A stretch of 42,451 nucleotides of DNA from the IMG/VR virus record IMGVR_UViG_3300046512_000212, positions 1 through 42,451 of that record; one strand, given 5' to 3'. The notes beneath the pieces are model-generated. The model made no database searches. It saw nothing but the letters and a program-made list of their open reading frames with translations, and was not told where the DNA came from. This document shows, piece after piece, positions 24,501-31,246 of this stretch. The position numbers and the translations under genes are program-made. Positions within the stretch are counted from its first letter, which is position 1. Each line of letters begins with the position of its first letter. Origin of the DNA: a virus.

Positions 24501-27500
24501 GTGGACTTTCTCACCCCAGGCTTGGGCCACAGCCAGCATGAACTTGGCCTCATTGGCCTTGTCCGTCAGGTCAAGGGTCACTCGGGTGGGAAGGATTGCT
24601 TCCCGCATCAGCTTGCTGGATTGCGGATTGTGCAGGCCGAGCATGTGCAGACGACCCACTCGCGAGACGTTATACTCGTAGTGGATCGGCATGTCGGAGG
24701 GATCGACACCGGTCACTTCGGACTTGTTGCGGACCTCTGCCAGCATCCCGACCAGGGCGTCGTAAGCTCCACCCACCGTGGCGTTTTGGCCACGGAGGGA
24801 CAGGGCATGGTTCTTGTTGAACTGGGTCTCGTCGATCTCGCCGGCACCAAACAGCTTCAGCACCAGGTCCTTGCCCAAGGTCTCTAGGAAGGAGGCCATA
24901 GGGGCATTGATGAAGTGGGGCGTGTCCTGCTCGGCACGGATAGCTTTGACCTGCTGGTCGGTGTTCTTGACCAAGCGGTTTCGCATTTGGAACTCGGGAA
25001 CCCGCTTGGGCGCTTCGCCGATGAAGCGGGTCTCTCGAGGCTCGATCAGAGCCAGTTGCTCAATGGCGCCAGGGAAGGCGGTCATCGTGGCCAGGCTGGC
25101 TCGGAAGTCCTCGTCCTCGGACACGTCGATCCGATTGAAGGTCTTGGTCTGATCGCCCTGCCCTTCGATCTCTTGGTAGAGACGGATCAGGCCAGCGGCT
25201 TCCATGCTCTTGAGCACCTCGGCCGCCATGGCTTCAGGGATGCCCTTGGTGTAGCCGATCGGCGAATTACGATCGGTTTCCCGGCCCCAGAACCGAGCAA
25301 TCGTGTCGGCCAACGACCGCTTCGCTTCGGTGACCATCGTCCCTTGATTGAAGCGGGCAACCTGGTCGTCGGTGACGTTCACGACATTGATGCCCAACAG
25401 GTCGGCAACGTCCTGCTCATCCAGTGCCCGGCTGGGCCTGGAACCTTCGGTCAGCAGCCACTGCAGACCGGCCAGAACCGCGGACTGCACCAGCTCGGGG
25501 CTGTAGGCCATCTGACCGTCATTGTCCTCGACGAGGTTGAGCACCTTGCCACGCAGCCATTGCTGGGTGGGGTTCTCGGGCTTGGCTCCGGCGATGTTGG
25601 TCTTGGCCAGGAACTTGGCCAGTCGACTGGCGAGCTCGTCTTGGATCTGCGGGGCCGTGGCCAGATAGCCTCGATATGCCTGGGCAATCTCAGCCGTCAG
25701 CTTGTGGCTGGGCTCTGAACCAAAGAAGTCCGTGAAGGCCTGGCCCGTGGTCATGGCCTTGGAGATCGTGGCGACGACCTGGTCACCCAGTCCCACCAGG
25801 CGAGACTTCACCTCGGCGGGCGCTTTGAACGCCTTGATGAACCAGTTCTTCCCGTCCTTGGCGCCGATCAGGTTGGCGTGGGGGCTGGGCTCCGGCGCTT
25901 CGGAAACCTCGGTGTCGACCTGGTCCGGACCCTCAAGTTTGGCCTTGACCACGGTCTTTTCGACCGCTTCCGCCGGAGCGGCCGCAGTCTCGACTTCTTC
26001 CGAGGACTTAGTGGCCTTGGGTTCGGGTTCTACCGCCTCGACTTTGGTAGGAGCCGGCTCAGGGACAGTTTCCACCTTGGTGAGTTCAGCCTCAACCTTC
26101 TTAGGCGCAACTTCGCCCGATTGAGGCTGATTTTGGGCCGGAACCTCCACAGGCTTGACCTGTTCCTTAGAGGCCTTACTGGTCGTTGCTTGGTATTCTT
26201 TTACGATCTGAGCTGCTTTCTTCGTCAGCTCAGGGTCAATCCCCAAAGGGACTGCAGCCACATGCGGAACACCGAGTTGCGGAAACGCCGTAGCCATCCC
26301 ATTGGACAGATTGGCGACAGCTTTGGCATCCAGGGCAGTCTGCTGGGCGAATTTTACCGATCCTTCGTGATGCAGCTTCAGGCCAACGCCCTTGGTGTTG
26401 CTGAACCAAAGGGGCTTACCTGCATCCCGATTGGGGCTGAGTGCCGAGTACGCCTCGTTCGTCCCGCTCACTTGGCTGGCGTTAAGGGCAGCGACCTTGT
26501 TCTGCATATGCTGCGAGAACAGCATGAAGTCCTGGAGTCGGTCCCGGGCCAGGTCTGGATTACCCGAACGCAGCGCCGACATCACCCCGCTCGCATGCTC
26601 ATGCGCCGACTTCTTGACGATCTCCGACGCTCCCGCCTCGGATCGGTCATCGGTCTGAATTTCACTCGTAACCCGGTCAGCATGGGTTAGGCCCAGGGCC
26701 TTCTTCTGCTCCTGGTGGGCCTTGGTCTCCTGAACCAGCGTGTAGGCCGCGTTGAGCGTGCTCTTTTGCTCGTTGGTCAGCGACAGGGTGCCGGCCACCG
26801 AGTGAGTGCGGATCACGTCCAGAACTGCCGGATCGACCTTGGTTGGATCGGCACCAGCCATCTCGATCACGGCATTGGCGGTTTCCTGGGCCGATTGGAC
26901 ACCCTCAGGCGTCGACATGGCGGCATCGGAAAACTGCTCGGCGACCGCCGGGCTTGACCCAGCCTTCGTTGCTGCAGCCAGGGCAGCCTGGATCTGGGGA
27001 TGTTCTTTGATCGAGTTCATCGTGTTGGCGAACTCGACCAGCTTGGGCAGCGACGGATCGTCTTCGCTGATCTTCTGGACCGCCTCACGCAGATCGTTGT
27101 CCAGCACGCCCTGGTGCTGCTGGTAGCTGCTCATGATATAGGCGCCGGCCTTGATCTTGTCGGCGTCCGAGGTCTCGGGATCGAGGATGGCTTCGGCCAC
27201 CTGGCGAAGAGCTCCGAACCGATCGCTGGCCCCTTGGACAGCGGACTGAACCACAGGCGCCTCGGCTTGGGTCTCGACAGGATCGAACTTCACGTTGTCA
27301 AACAGCCGGGTCAGGTAGGCTTCCATCTGGGGAGCCTGTTCTCCGCCCTTCGCTTGGACCACGGCTTGCAGCTCGTCGTGCAGCGACGGAGCCGACGCAA
27401 CGGCTGCATCCTGTTCGGAGGTAGCCGCCTGGGCTTGCTGGGTGGTCGTGGTAGCGGCGATGTTGCTCTCGCGAGCCATGAGAGGCGTGATGCCGGCCAT

Positions 27501-28775
27501 GGTCGCCTTGCCGACAGCTCGGGCGGTCTCGACAACACTGCGACCTGCAGCACCAGGCGCCTGCATGGCGCCGGCGGTGCCCATCCCATAGAGAGCGCCT
27601 TGACCGATCTGTTCGCCGACACCTTCGGCCATATCCTGGTTGGGATTGACGAAGGTCTTGATGCCTTGGTTCTGCGCCAGCTGGCCGGCACCCGACTGGA
27701 TCCCCTCTTCGAGGCCTTCCTTGGCGACGTTGCCGACAGCCCCCAACAGGCTGGGCACCCGGAAGGGTGCCGACTCGAACTTCGACACCATCTTGCCGGT
27801 GACGACGGCGACGGGGAATTGCACCGCGGCCGCCAGAAGACCTGCAGCGTTCGCCTTGGACGGGTCGGCGCCCATGTCCAGGGCCTGATCGGTGGTCTGT
27901 TGGTAGGCTCCACCGGCTTCCATGCCGCCGATCGCCAAAGGCATGGCCGCTCTCTCGCTCGCTCCGGCAAGCAGGGCGGCTGCACGGCTAGGAGCCTGAG
28001 CCCCCAGGGCCGTCTCGATCAGACCTGCAGCCCCGCCGGCGATCTTAATGCCCTTGCTGATGGCGCCACCAGCCAGCATCGAACCAGAACCATTGGCGAC
28101 GCCGTCGCCTAGGAGGGTCGGATCGCTCGCCCCGTTCTTGAAGCTGCTCAGGGCATCCTTACCGACGCGCTTCAGCAGCTCGACCACGCCATCGCCTTGT
28201 TCAGCAGCATGATCGCGTGCATCGAGACTTTGGACAGCCCTGTACCCCGTCCGGTGGGCATTGAGGCCGGTCGATTGCTTCGACTGAGCCCAGGCATTGG
28301 CGTCCCCGACCTTGTCGGCGACATAGGCCCCAGAGCCTTCAGGAGCCATGCCTGCCCAGTCAGCCAGACCGACGCCGAGAGATCCCAGGGTCGCAATGCC
28401 ATTGACGAAACCTATGCCGGCTCCGCTCACGGTGTCCAGGTTGGCTTCCTTGCCTCGGGTGGACGTGACGTCCCGACGGAAATTCTCCATGCCCTGGGCT
28501 TTGGAGGCCGTCAGCTCGGTGCCGACGTCGTAGCCGTATTTCTCGTTCAGCTCGTTGGCAGACAAGGTTCGAACGTCCAGTTCGAGCTGTCCGGCTGAAC
28601 TCATACCCTTGCCTGAGTAGACTCCGGCGCCGATCTGATAGTTGTCGAGGGGGGCATGAACGCCCCCAACAGCAGCCTTTTTGGCTTCCGAAGTAGCCGC
28701 GACGTCGACTCTCTTTTGCTCCCCCACGCCGTATGCCGAGAGGTACTGACCGACGAGGGAGTTGAAGTCAGGCAT
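18483..28775 (-). CDS. giant virion RNA polymerase (N4 gp50 type)
   Basis: 3430 residues (N4: about 3500). The polymerase core lies between about 985 and 1980: TxxGR-type motif SRVGR ending R1375; motif A VEADGVTDG with D1507; motif B R1616xxxK1620 and Y1628-G (spacing identical to N4 R666/K670/Y678); motif C KVFDGVH with D1874. Low-complexity Pro/Glu/Lys linkers flank it (about 872-966 and 1982-2052). The N-terminal 870 residues contain glycine-rich hydrophobic segments (about 115-150, 235-260, 305-330) that could insert in membranes during ejection. After the core is a zinc-peptidase-like HELLH (2140-2144). The C-terminal 1200 residues are helical and end in a hydrophobic segment; in N4 the C-terminal domain is needed for packaging. 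The protein is injected with the DNA and transcribes early genes from hairpin promoters. A leader motif and an upstream terminator show it has its own transcript. Confidence 0.95.
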   Translation of the reverse strand: MPDFNSLVGQYLSAYGVGEQKRVDVAATSEAKKAAVGGVHAPLDNYQIGAGVYSGKGMSSAGQLELDVRTLSANELNEKYGYDVGTELTASKAQGMENFRRDVTSTRGKEANLDTVSGAGIGFVNGIATLGSLGVGLADWAGMAPEGSGAYVADKVGDANAWAQSKQSTGLNAHRTGYRAVQSLDARDHAAEQGDGVVELLKRVGKDALSSFKNGASDPTLLGDGVANGSGSMLAGGAISKGIKIAGGAAGLIETALGAQAPSRAAALLAGASERAAMPLAIGGMEAGGAYQQTTDQALDMGADPSKANAAGLLAAAVQFPVAVVTGKMVSKFESAPFRVPSLLGAVGNVAKEGLEEGIQSGAGQLAQNQGIKTFVNPNQDMAEGVGEQIGQGALYGMGTAGAMQAPGAAGRSVVETARAVGKATMAGITPLMARESNIAATTTTQQAQAATSEQDAAVASAPSLHDELQAVVQAKGGEQAPQMEAYLTRLFDNVKFDPVETQAEAPVVQSAVQGASDRFGALRQVAEAILDPETSDADKIKAGAYIMSSYQQHQGVLDNDLREAVQKISEDDPSLPKLVEFANTMNSIKEHPQIQAALAAATKAGSSPAVAEQFSDAAMSTPEGVQSAQETANAVIEMAGADPTKVDPAVLDVIRTHSVAGTLSLTNEQKSTLNAAYTLVQETKAHQEQKKALGLTHADRVTSEIQTDDRSEAGASEIVKKSAHEHASGVMSALRSGNPDLARDRLQDFMLFSQHMQNKVAALNASQVSGTNEAYSALSPNRDAGKPLWFSNTKGVGLKLHHEGSVKFAQQTALDAKAVANLSNGMATAFPQLGVPHVAAVPLGIDPELTKKAAQIVKEYQATTSKASKEQVKPVEVPAQNQPQSGEVAPKKVEAELTKVETVPEPAPTKVEAVEPEPKATKSSEEVETAAAPAEAVEKTVVKAKLEGPDQVDTEVSEAPEPSPHANLIGAKDGKNWFIKAFKAPAEVKSRLVGLGDQVVATISKAMTTGQAFTDFFGSEPSHKLTAEIAQAYRGYLATAPQIQDELASRLAKFLAKTNIAGAKPENPTQQWLRGKVLNLVEDNDGQMAYSPELVQSAVLAGLQWLLTEGSRPSRALDEQDVADLLGINVVNVTDDQVARFNQGTMVTEAKRSLADTIARFWGRETDRNSPIGYTKGIPEAMAAEVLKSMEAAGLIRLYQEIEGQGDQTKTFNRIDVSEDEDFRASLATMTAFPGAIEQLALIEPRETRFIGEAPKRVPEFQMRNRLVKNTDQQVKAIRAEQDTPHFINAPMASFLETLGKDLVLKLFGAGEIDETQFNKNHALSLRGQNATVGGAYDALVGMLAEVRNKSEVTGVDPSDMPIHYEYNVSRVGRLHMLGLHNPQSSKLMREAILPTRVTLDLTDKANEAKFMLAVAQAWGEKVHKQPRSVSVEKAKGLAQGEFASAMEALGSGKVESEDLVDTLKSAFGDKLSVSAVHAAMELVRFNKATVSEKKAFTTDLYVEADGVTDGPINALVHISTGSFSDRWVQLVAKGGLFLGSRDMTVNKFVAQGGEQARDLYQAATDAFELMMGRHAAKLSQDPNLARQLDRLLTTMDALLGPDVSFDGNILVVGRGMAKNPLTVTIYGSGVMGIADKVTGAITAAFYEELTKSAQGQPNRADELRELMNGLTSTVVRPGKEGLYAQTVSPAPAKGSTDQDYTLSGEQLDNLRQNVLHLFVTPLRDAIEATISDTQEGRTSLREAVQVQSIFLEHAFKAMVEAKLAEKSKEDRTAFLSQAELDAIYAQLKGMSPLVETGTQTFFVAGSENADVKTSVFAKSLDDDLSTPGYVYGPKDAGVAGIPYMVIGPGDGQMMQNISTMAGAPKGTLKVFDGVHLKLDTLDEDAVKVNQSVHEAWGNNPLSAVNASFQTFLQNASFVDMPEAQVEALKRALFSTKEREGVSEQELAARVRQIGSTLEALTQTAQARHEALSEVEMSVDHMASAEAPFQAKGESLEGKSDVEIAHRLNELMEQKLEAIRNPKAEASTKDAKISPPAEKSEAQEAKSTVVVTPASGLTKLVQGLKIPAEQKNLLREIARSLQKSGWEVVQGSKEELAAYALEKGQTPHYGRPGQILKGYTALSQQRIYLLTGETETLLHELLHASVTEKILDHYQGETSPEVSETVTHLETLLSQWMNQEDDLSGMGAEQRQAYVNALNQVRAEQSDAGRSSAENQAAALDEFLAWNLSNQDLIKLAQGTKVDNPFARVVKRVLVALKNLIWGRKMSPMVRSDMYSALRFNASVLINTSPTLQARASTLARFQSMAYGQSDRLVEIHKRLVKKIANLVKEQPDAAERLVLQSNINKTFATIGNKTALSFIEAGFSMNTQEKTAFTMLMSVFATQAKLDPSALGRVQELYAHVNKVLDTRHFAGEFPTQPEEAKALRKLAALRGTLDGKSIVQRDGQDRSTLLPAFLALAMVNDEFRGVLATLDLPKADRKSGDSLDNILTNHGNSLMDLLSRLISGEGRNKRNIQVALDALTDRLASNLEEQENAASQIANPVARYIDSANDMVVNVVQDVTKKGIDKLKDAQSKTSNKAIKGLMETGKGILAIVNADESKILAESWVSLANASKLWEPAQVFLSDLVGRTESNSSVFDMIKPVRSFVQQVRQQAREYVPNLLASKFSQDLSKDQWSHLFQGLAKTDLTVLREGHSVEDILKLLADPGRRSGEIRRLEDLVEQQAGSKAWKLMEPKARQLAEYLNTGTKGHHLQRNAVAVAGLFGMGQSTRPSAKLVEAVDQLVTLYAVDSLGAQAKETLTKLVREEAAGLTYTLEYLAGQRASEQEKLISDVAKANHYKGYIPSSAQQGVQLIVAEDSERNRLEMMGFKRQGDYKGSTAELAAKKGYYYAPLSSRSSFAAGIMQNVRQTSSGVDPVTGFTHDGVMTAGRIQDPKKIRTILNLGSAGASQTGEDLVPVFDAQGNVTAFERGVDPKQEELLNRDTHLARMIGVWRGRQIEEVMADKFNKKLVEQLHLTWTAGKADGRDGEFVNLLDKAFLKTDPVLADAVSLFTPDALDHIRQTFGGDGFMIRKDMVNDAVGYREASLGDAWTGNTRLPPEVIEVTRKLAVGIFGKDAYRNLVIAEKFTQNLVSEARQTIVVRSVVVPVSNFVANIYQLTSRGVHLKRIVRDMPKKLSETNAYVTRRHRQLELEADLRAAGDNVVRVRQINTELQSITDANKRMSIWPLIEAGEFSSISEAGSLEKEELSLYEGKLSEYIEHKIDRLPKGLKTAVRYGIVTQDTALFQGMARAMEYGDFLAKAIRYDHLVQEKKMAEAEAMASIGEEFINYDRLPGRFRSAAERSGLLWFYSFKVRAVKVALAALRENPLQVLLVSLVPAPPLIGSVGTVVGDNLLSMVADGSLGWSIGPGMGLRAEQMNPWINLFGQLD

Positions 28776-28791
28776 GTGTGGTCTTCTACTC

Positions 28792-28800
28792 TTCAGGATT
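28792..28800 (-). promoter_or_regulatory. leader motif, copy 6 (AATCCTGAA on the minus strand)
   Basis: Eight of nine bases match the recurring word (first base A instead of C). It ends 16 bases before the start of the virion RNA polymerase gene and follows the terminator at 28845-28871. A 12-bp palindrome CTGATGCATCAG (28817-28828) lies just upstream and may be part of the same control region. Confidence 0.45.
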
Positions 28801-28844
28801 TGGAACCACCTCTATCCTGATGCATCAGTTCTAGAAACAAAAAT

Positions 28845-28871
28845 AAGCCCCGCCTGGTTAGGACGGGGCTT
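28845..28871 (-). terminator. bidirectional-looking terminator between virion genes
   Basis: AAGCCCCG (28845-28852) is exactly complementary to CGGGGCTT (28864-28871), with an 11-base loop. On the minus strand it is followed by TTATTTTTGTTT, a good rho-independent terminator for the 628-residue gene just upstream. It also has TTCTTTTT on the plus strand. Confidence 0.85.
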
Positions 28872-28896
28872 TCTTTTTCGTCAGACGCCTTGGCGC

Positions 28897-30783
28897 TTAC
28901 TGCGGCTGGTTCGAAGCCATCTGGGTCTGGGCCTGGAGCATCATCAGCGCCTGCTTTCGAGCAGCCAGGTCCGCCTCGTACCGAGGCAGGCTGGCCCTGA
29001 GAGCCGGCTGGGTGATCGCCCGGGTCGCTGCCTGGGTGTAGGCCTGTTGGGCAGCCGCCAGGGAAGCGGTGGCCGCCTGGATCTGACCCGTCAGGTCGTT
29101 ACGAGCACCTCTGGCGGCGATCTGCGACAGAAGAGCACCCTTATCGAGCTTGGACAGGATTTTGATGTCCGCCGCCACACCAGAGTCGTTGAGGCGAACC
29201 CCTCCACCCAGGTTGGGGGTGCCGCCCGGCATCAGACGCTTGGCGAAATCCCGAACCGACATGATGGGGTGATCGGCCCCTTGCATGTTCCTGCTCAGAA
29301 CAGCACCGGCAGTAGCGGCGTTGACCTTGCCTTCACGCATGATCTTGTTGATCTGATCCAGCATGAAGCCACGATCAGTGCCCCTGAACGTCCCATCTTT
29401 GCCTACCAGCTGGTCAGCGATGGCAGTCGGGCTGCTCGTGTCGGAGAGAGTGGCGCCAAAGTCGATATCCAGACCGTGGGCGCTGTCCTGCATAGACCTG
29501 CTGCCGACCTCGTACAGAGCATTGCGGCTCGTCGAGACCAGTTGAGCGGTCGAAGGACCCGACTCACCTCGGGCGATCTGGGTCCGCATCTGGTCCCAGG
29601 TGACGTCCTTGTAGGCTCCGGGCGCCTTTCTAGGCACGGAGGCGAACACATCCGTGAGATCGCCCTTCTTGGCGTCGTTGAAGATCGCCTCGGCCAGGGC
29701 TTCCTGGTGGGCAGCATCGAACACCGTGGTGTTCGGGTCCCAACCCAGCTTCCTGGCGTAGGAAATCGCCGTGTCGCCGATGATCTGGTACTTGCCCATC
29801 GCGCTGGAACCGCGGGTGGCCGACAGCCCTAGCTGGCTGCGCTTGCTGGGGTCCATCGACTTGGTGGCCGGGATTACCACCTTGTTCCCGTAGTCTTCGA
29901 GCTCGGCGATCGTCATGGTCGAGGGGGGCTTGGGCGGCTGCACCACGTCGCCGACGATCCGATCGTAACCGCCGCTGGCGGGAGCACCACCACCACCCAG
30001 GGCTCCAGCGATAGCTGCTCCGGCACCGGTACCACCGACATCGGAACCAAAGAGACCAGGATACTGGCCTCCCAGCTCGTTTTCGAGCTTGGCACGGGCT
30101 CGGACACTAAGGCCGGCGGCGGCACCTTGGGGGTCGTTCAGATGCATACGGGCGTCGTCGGCGTTGAGCGACATGCTGCGGATCAGCTGGCCGGCCTTGG
30201 TGGCGGAGTCGGCGTCGAGCCGATCCTGCTTCTCGTTGCCGAAAGCGTAGGAGGCCTTCTCCAGGCCAGGAACCTTGGCGACGAAATCGGCCATGTCCGT
30301 GTAGTCGGTGCCGGACCAGTCGATCTGGTTGGCTCGGATCTTGGCCGCCTCCCGCATGACCGGATCGGTGCTGTTGAGCCCCTGCATGACGTCAGCCAGC
30401 TGAGGCGTCATGGCCTGGAAATTGGCTTTGCGATCGTGGGAGAGCTTGGCGTCGGCTCGCTTCTGCTGATCGTCGATCATCCCGTTGATCTTGCCGGGGT
30501 TCAGCTGATCCAAGGCAGCCGCTCGCATACGACGCTCAGCCAGATCCATGCCGCCCAGGCTTCCGACGTTGAAGCCGGCCTGCAGAGCGGTAGGGTCCTG
30601 GTTCTGGGCCACATAGAGGGCGAGCTTCTGGGCAGCCAGGTCGCTTTGGCTCTTGTCGAAAGCCTGGACGCCGTCGACGCCCTTGCCGATCGTATCGCTC
30701 AGAAGACGACCAGCGTCGGTAAAGCCTTTTGCAGCGCCGGAGAAGTCGGGAGCGGCGACATCACGCCAGGTGAACTGGGTCAT
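28897..30783 (-). CDS. internal virion protein with muramidase-like segment
   Basis: 628 residues, AAGGAA nine bases upstream of the ATG. Residues about 270-390 resemble lysozyme/transglycosylase folds: SAMGKYQIIGDTAISYARKLG (GKYQ at 330-333), then a Trp-Asp-Pro turn and QEALAEAIF, the usual 'GxYQ...Q..la' pattern of phage peptidoglycan-cutting virion proteins. The catalytic Glu cannot be fixed from the sequence (the usual ES is RGSS here; E in IAELEDYG is a candidate). The C-terminal 50 residues are a Gln/Ala-rich coiled coil. It lies directly before the virion RNA polymerase gene, so it is likely packaged and could open the cell wall for genome and polymerase entry. Residues 200-260 are Gly/Ala/Pro-rich. 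Confidence 0.7.
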   Translation of the reverse strand: MTQFTWRDVAAPDFSGAAKGFTDAGRLLSDTIGKGVDGVQAFDKSQSDLAAQKLALYVAQNQDPTALQAGFNVGSLGGMDLAERRMRAAALDQLNPGKINGMIDDQQKRADAKLSHDRKANFQAMTPQLADVMQGLNSTDPVMREAAKIRANQIDWSGTDYTDMADFVAKVPGLEKASYAFGNEKQDRLDADSATKAGQLIRSMSLNADDARMHLNDPQGAAAGLSVRARAKLENELGGQYPGLFGSDVGGTGAGAAIAGALGGGGAPASGGYDRIVGDVVQPPKPPSTMTIAELEDYGNKVVIPATKSMDPSKRSQLGLSATRGSSAMGKYQIIGDTAISYARKLGWDPNTTVFDAAHQEALAEAIFNDAKKGDLTDVFASVPRKAPGAYKDVTWDQMRTQIARGESGPSTAQLVSTSRNALYEVGSRSMQDSAHGLDIDFGATLSDTSSPTAIADQLVGKDGTFRGTDRGFMLDQINKIMREGKVNAATAGAVLSRNMQGADHPIMSVRDFAKRLMPGGTPNLGGGVRLNDSGVAADIKILSKLDKGALLSQIAARGARNDLTGQIQAATASLAAAQQAYTQAATRAITQPALRASLPRYEADLAARKQALMMLQAQTQMASNQPQ

Positions 30784-30795
30784 CGGGCGAGTTCC

Positions 30796-31224
30796 TTAGA
30801 CGGTCCGCTTGGGGAGCGAATTCTGCGAGATGTAGTCCGCGACCTGGGCGTTGCTCTGGCCTTCGAAGGCCCCACGAGCCCGAGCCCGGTCCGAGATCCC
30901 CGTGTTGTAGGACTGGGTCTGGTTGGCCAGGTTGGCGTTGGTGGTGGCCTTGGTGAAGGCCAACTGCTTCTTGGCGATGTCAGCAGCCTTCAGAGCAGCC
31001 CACAGCCCCGTCAGAGTTTGCAGTCCGGCGCCTGCGACCTGGAGGGTCTGCATGTTCTTGCCCAGACCGTCGATGCCGAGCCAGCCCTTGGTATTCAGGG
31101 CCGGGTTGCCGGAGCTGGCCATGCTCGGAAATCCGCCGGAGTTGCCGCCAGCGCCGAACAGGTTGTTGCCGTAGTCGGGGAGATTGAAGCCCGTGTCGGG
31201 CATTTGGAAATCAGACAGGGGCAT
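30796..31224 (-). CDS. small virion-associated protein (inferred)
   Basis: 142 residues, ATG with AGGAACG six bases upstream. The first 60 residues are Gly/Asn/Pro-rich with hydrophobic spots (FNLPDYGNNLFGAGG); the middle holds a glycine-rich hydrophobic helix (QVAGAGLQTLTGLWAALKAADIAKKQLAF); the tail is polar. Its place between two internal virion-type genes and the compact spacing (12 bases before the next start) suggest a minor internal capsid protein like the small T7 or N4 ejection proteins. No motif confirms this. Confidence 0.6.
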   Translation of the reverse strand: MPLSDFQMPDTGFNLPDYGNNLFGAGGNSGGFPSMASSGNPALNTKGWLGIDGLGKNMQTLQVAGAGLQTLTGLWAALKAADIAKKQLAFTKATTNANLANQTQSYNTGISDRARARGAFEGQSNAQVADYISQNSLPKRTV

Positions 31225-31246
31225 TGTTCGTTCCTATACCGACCAC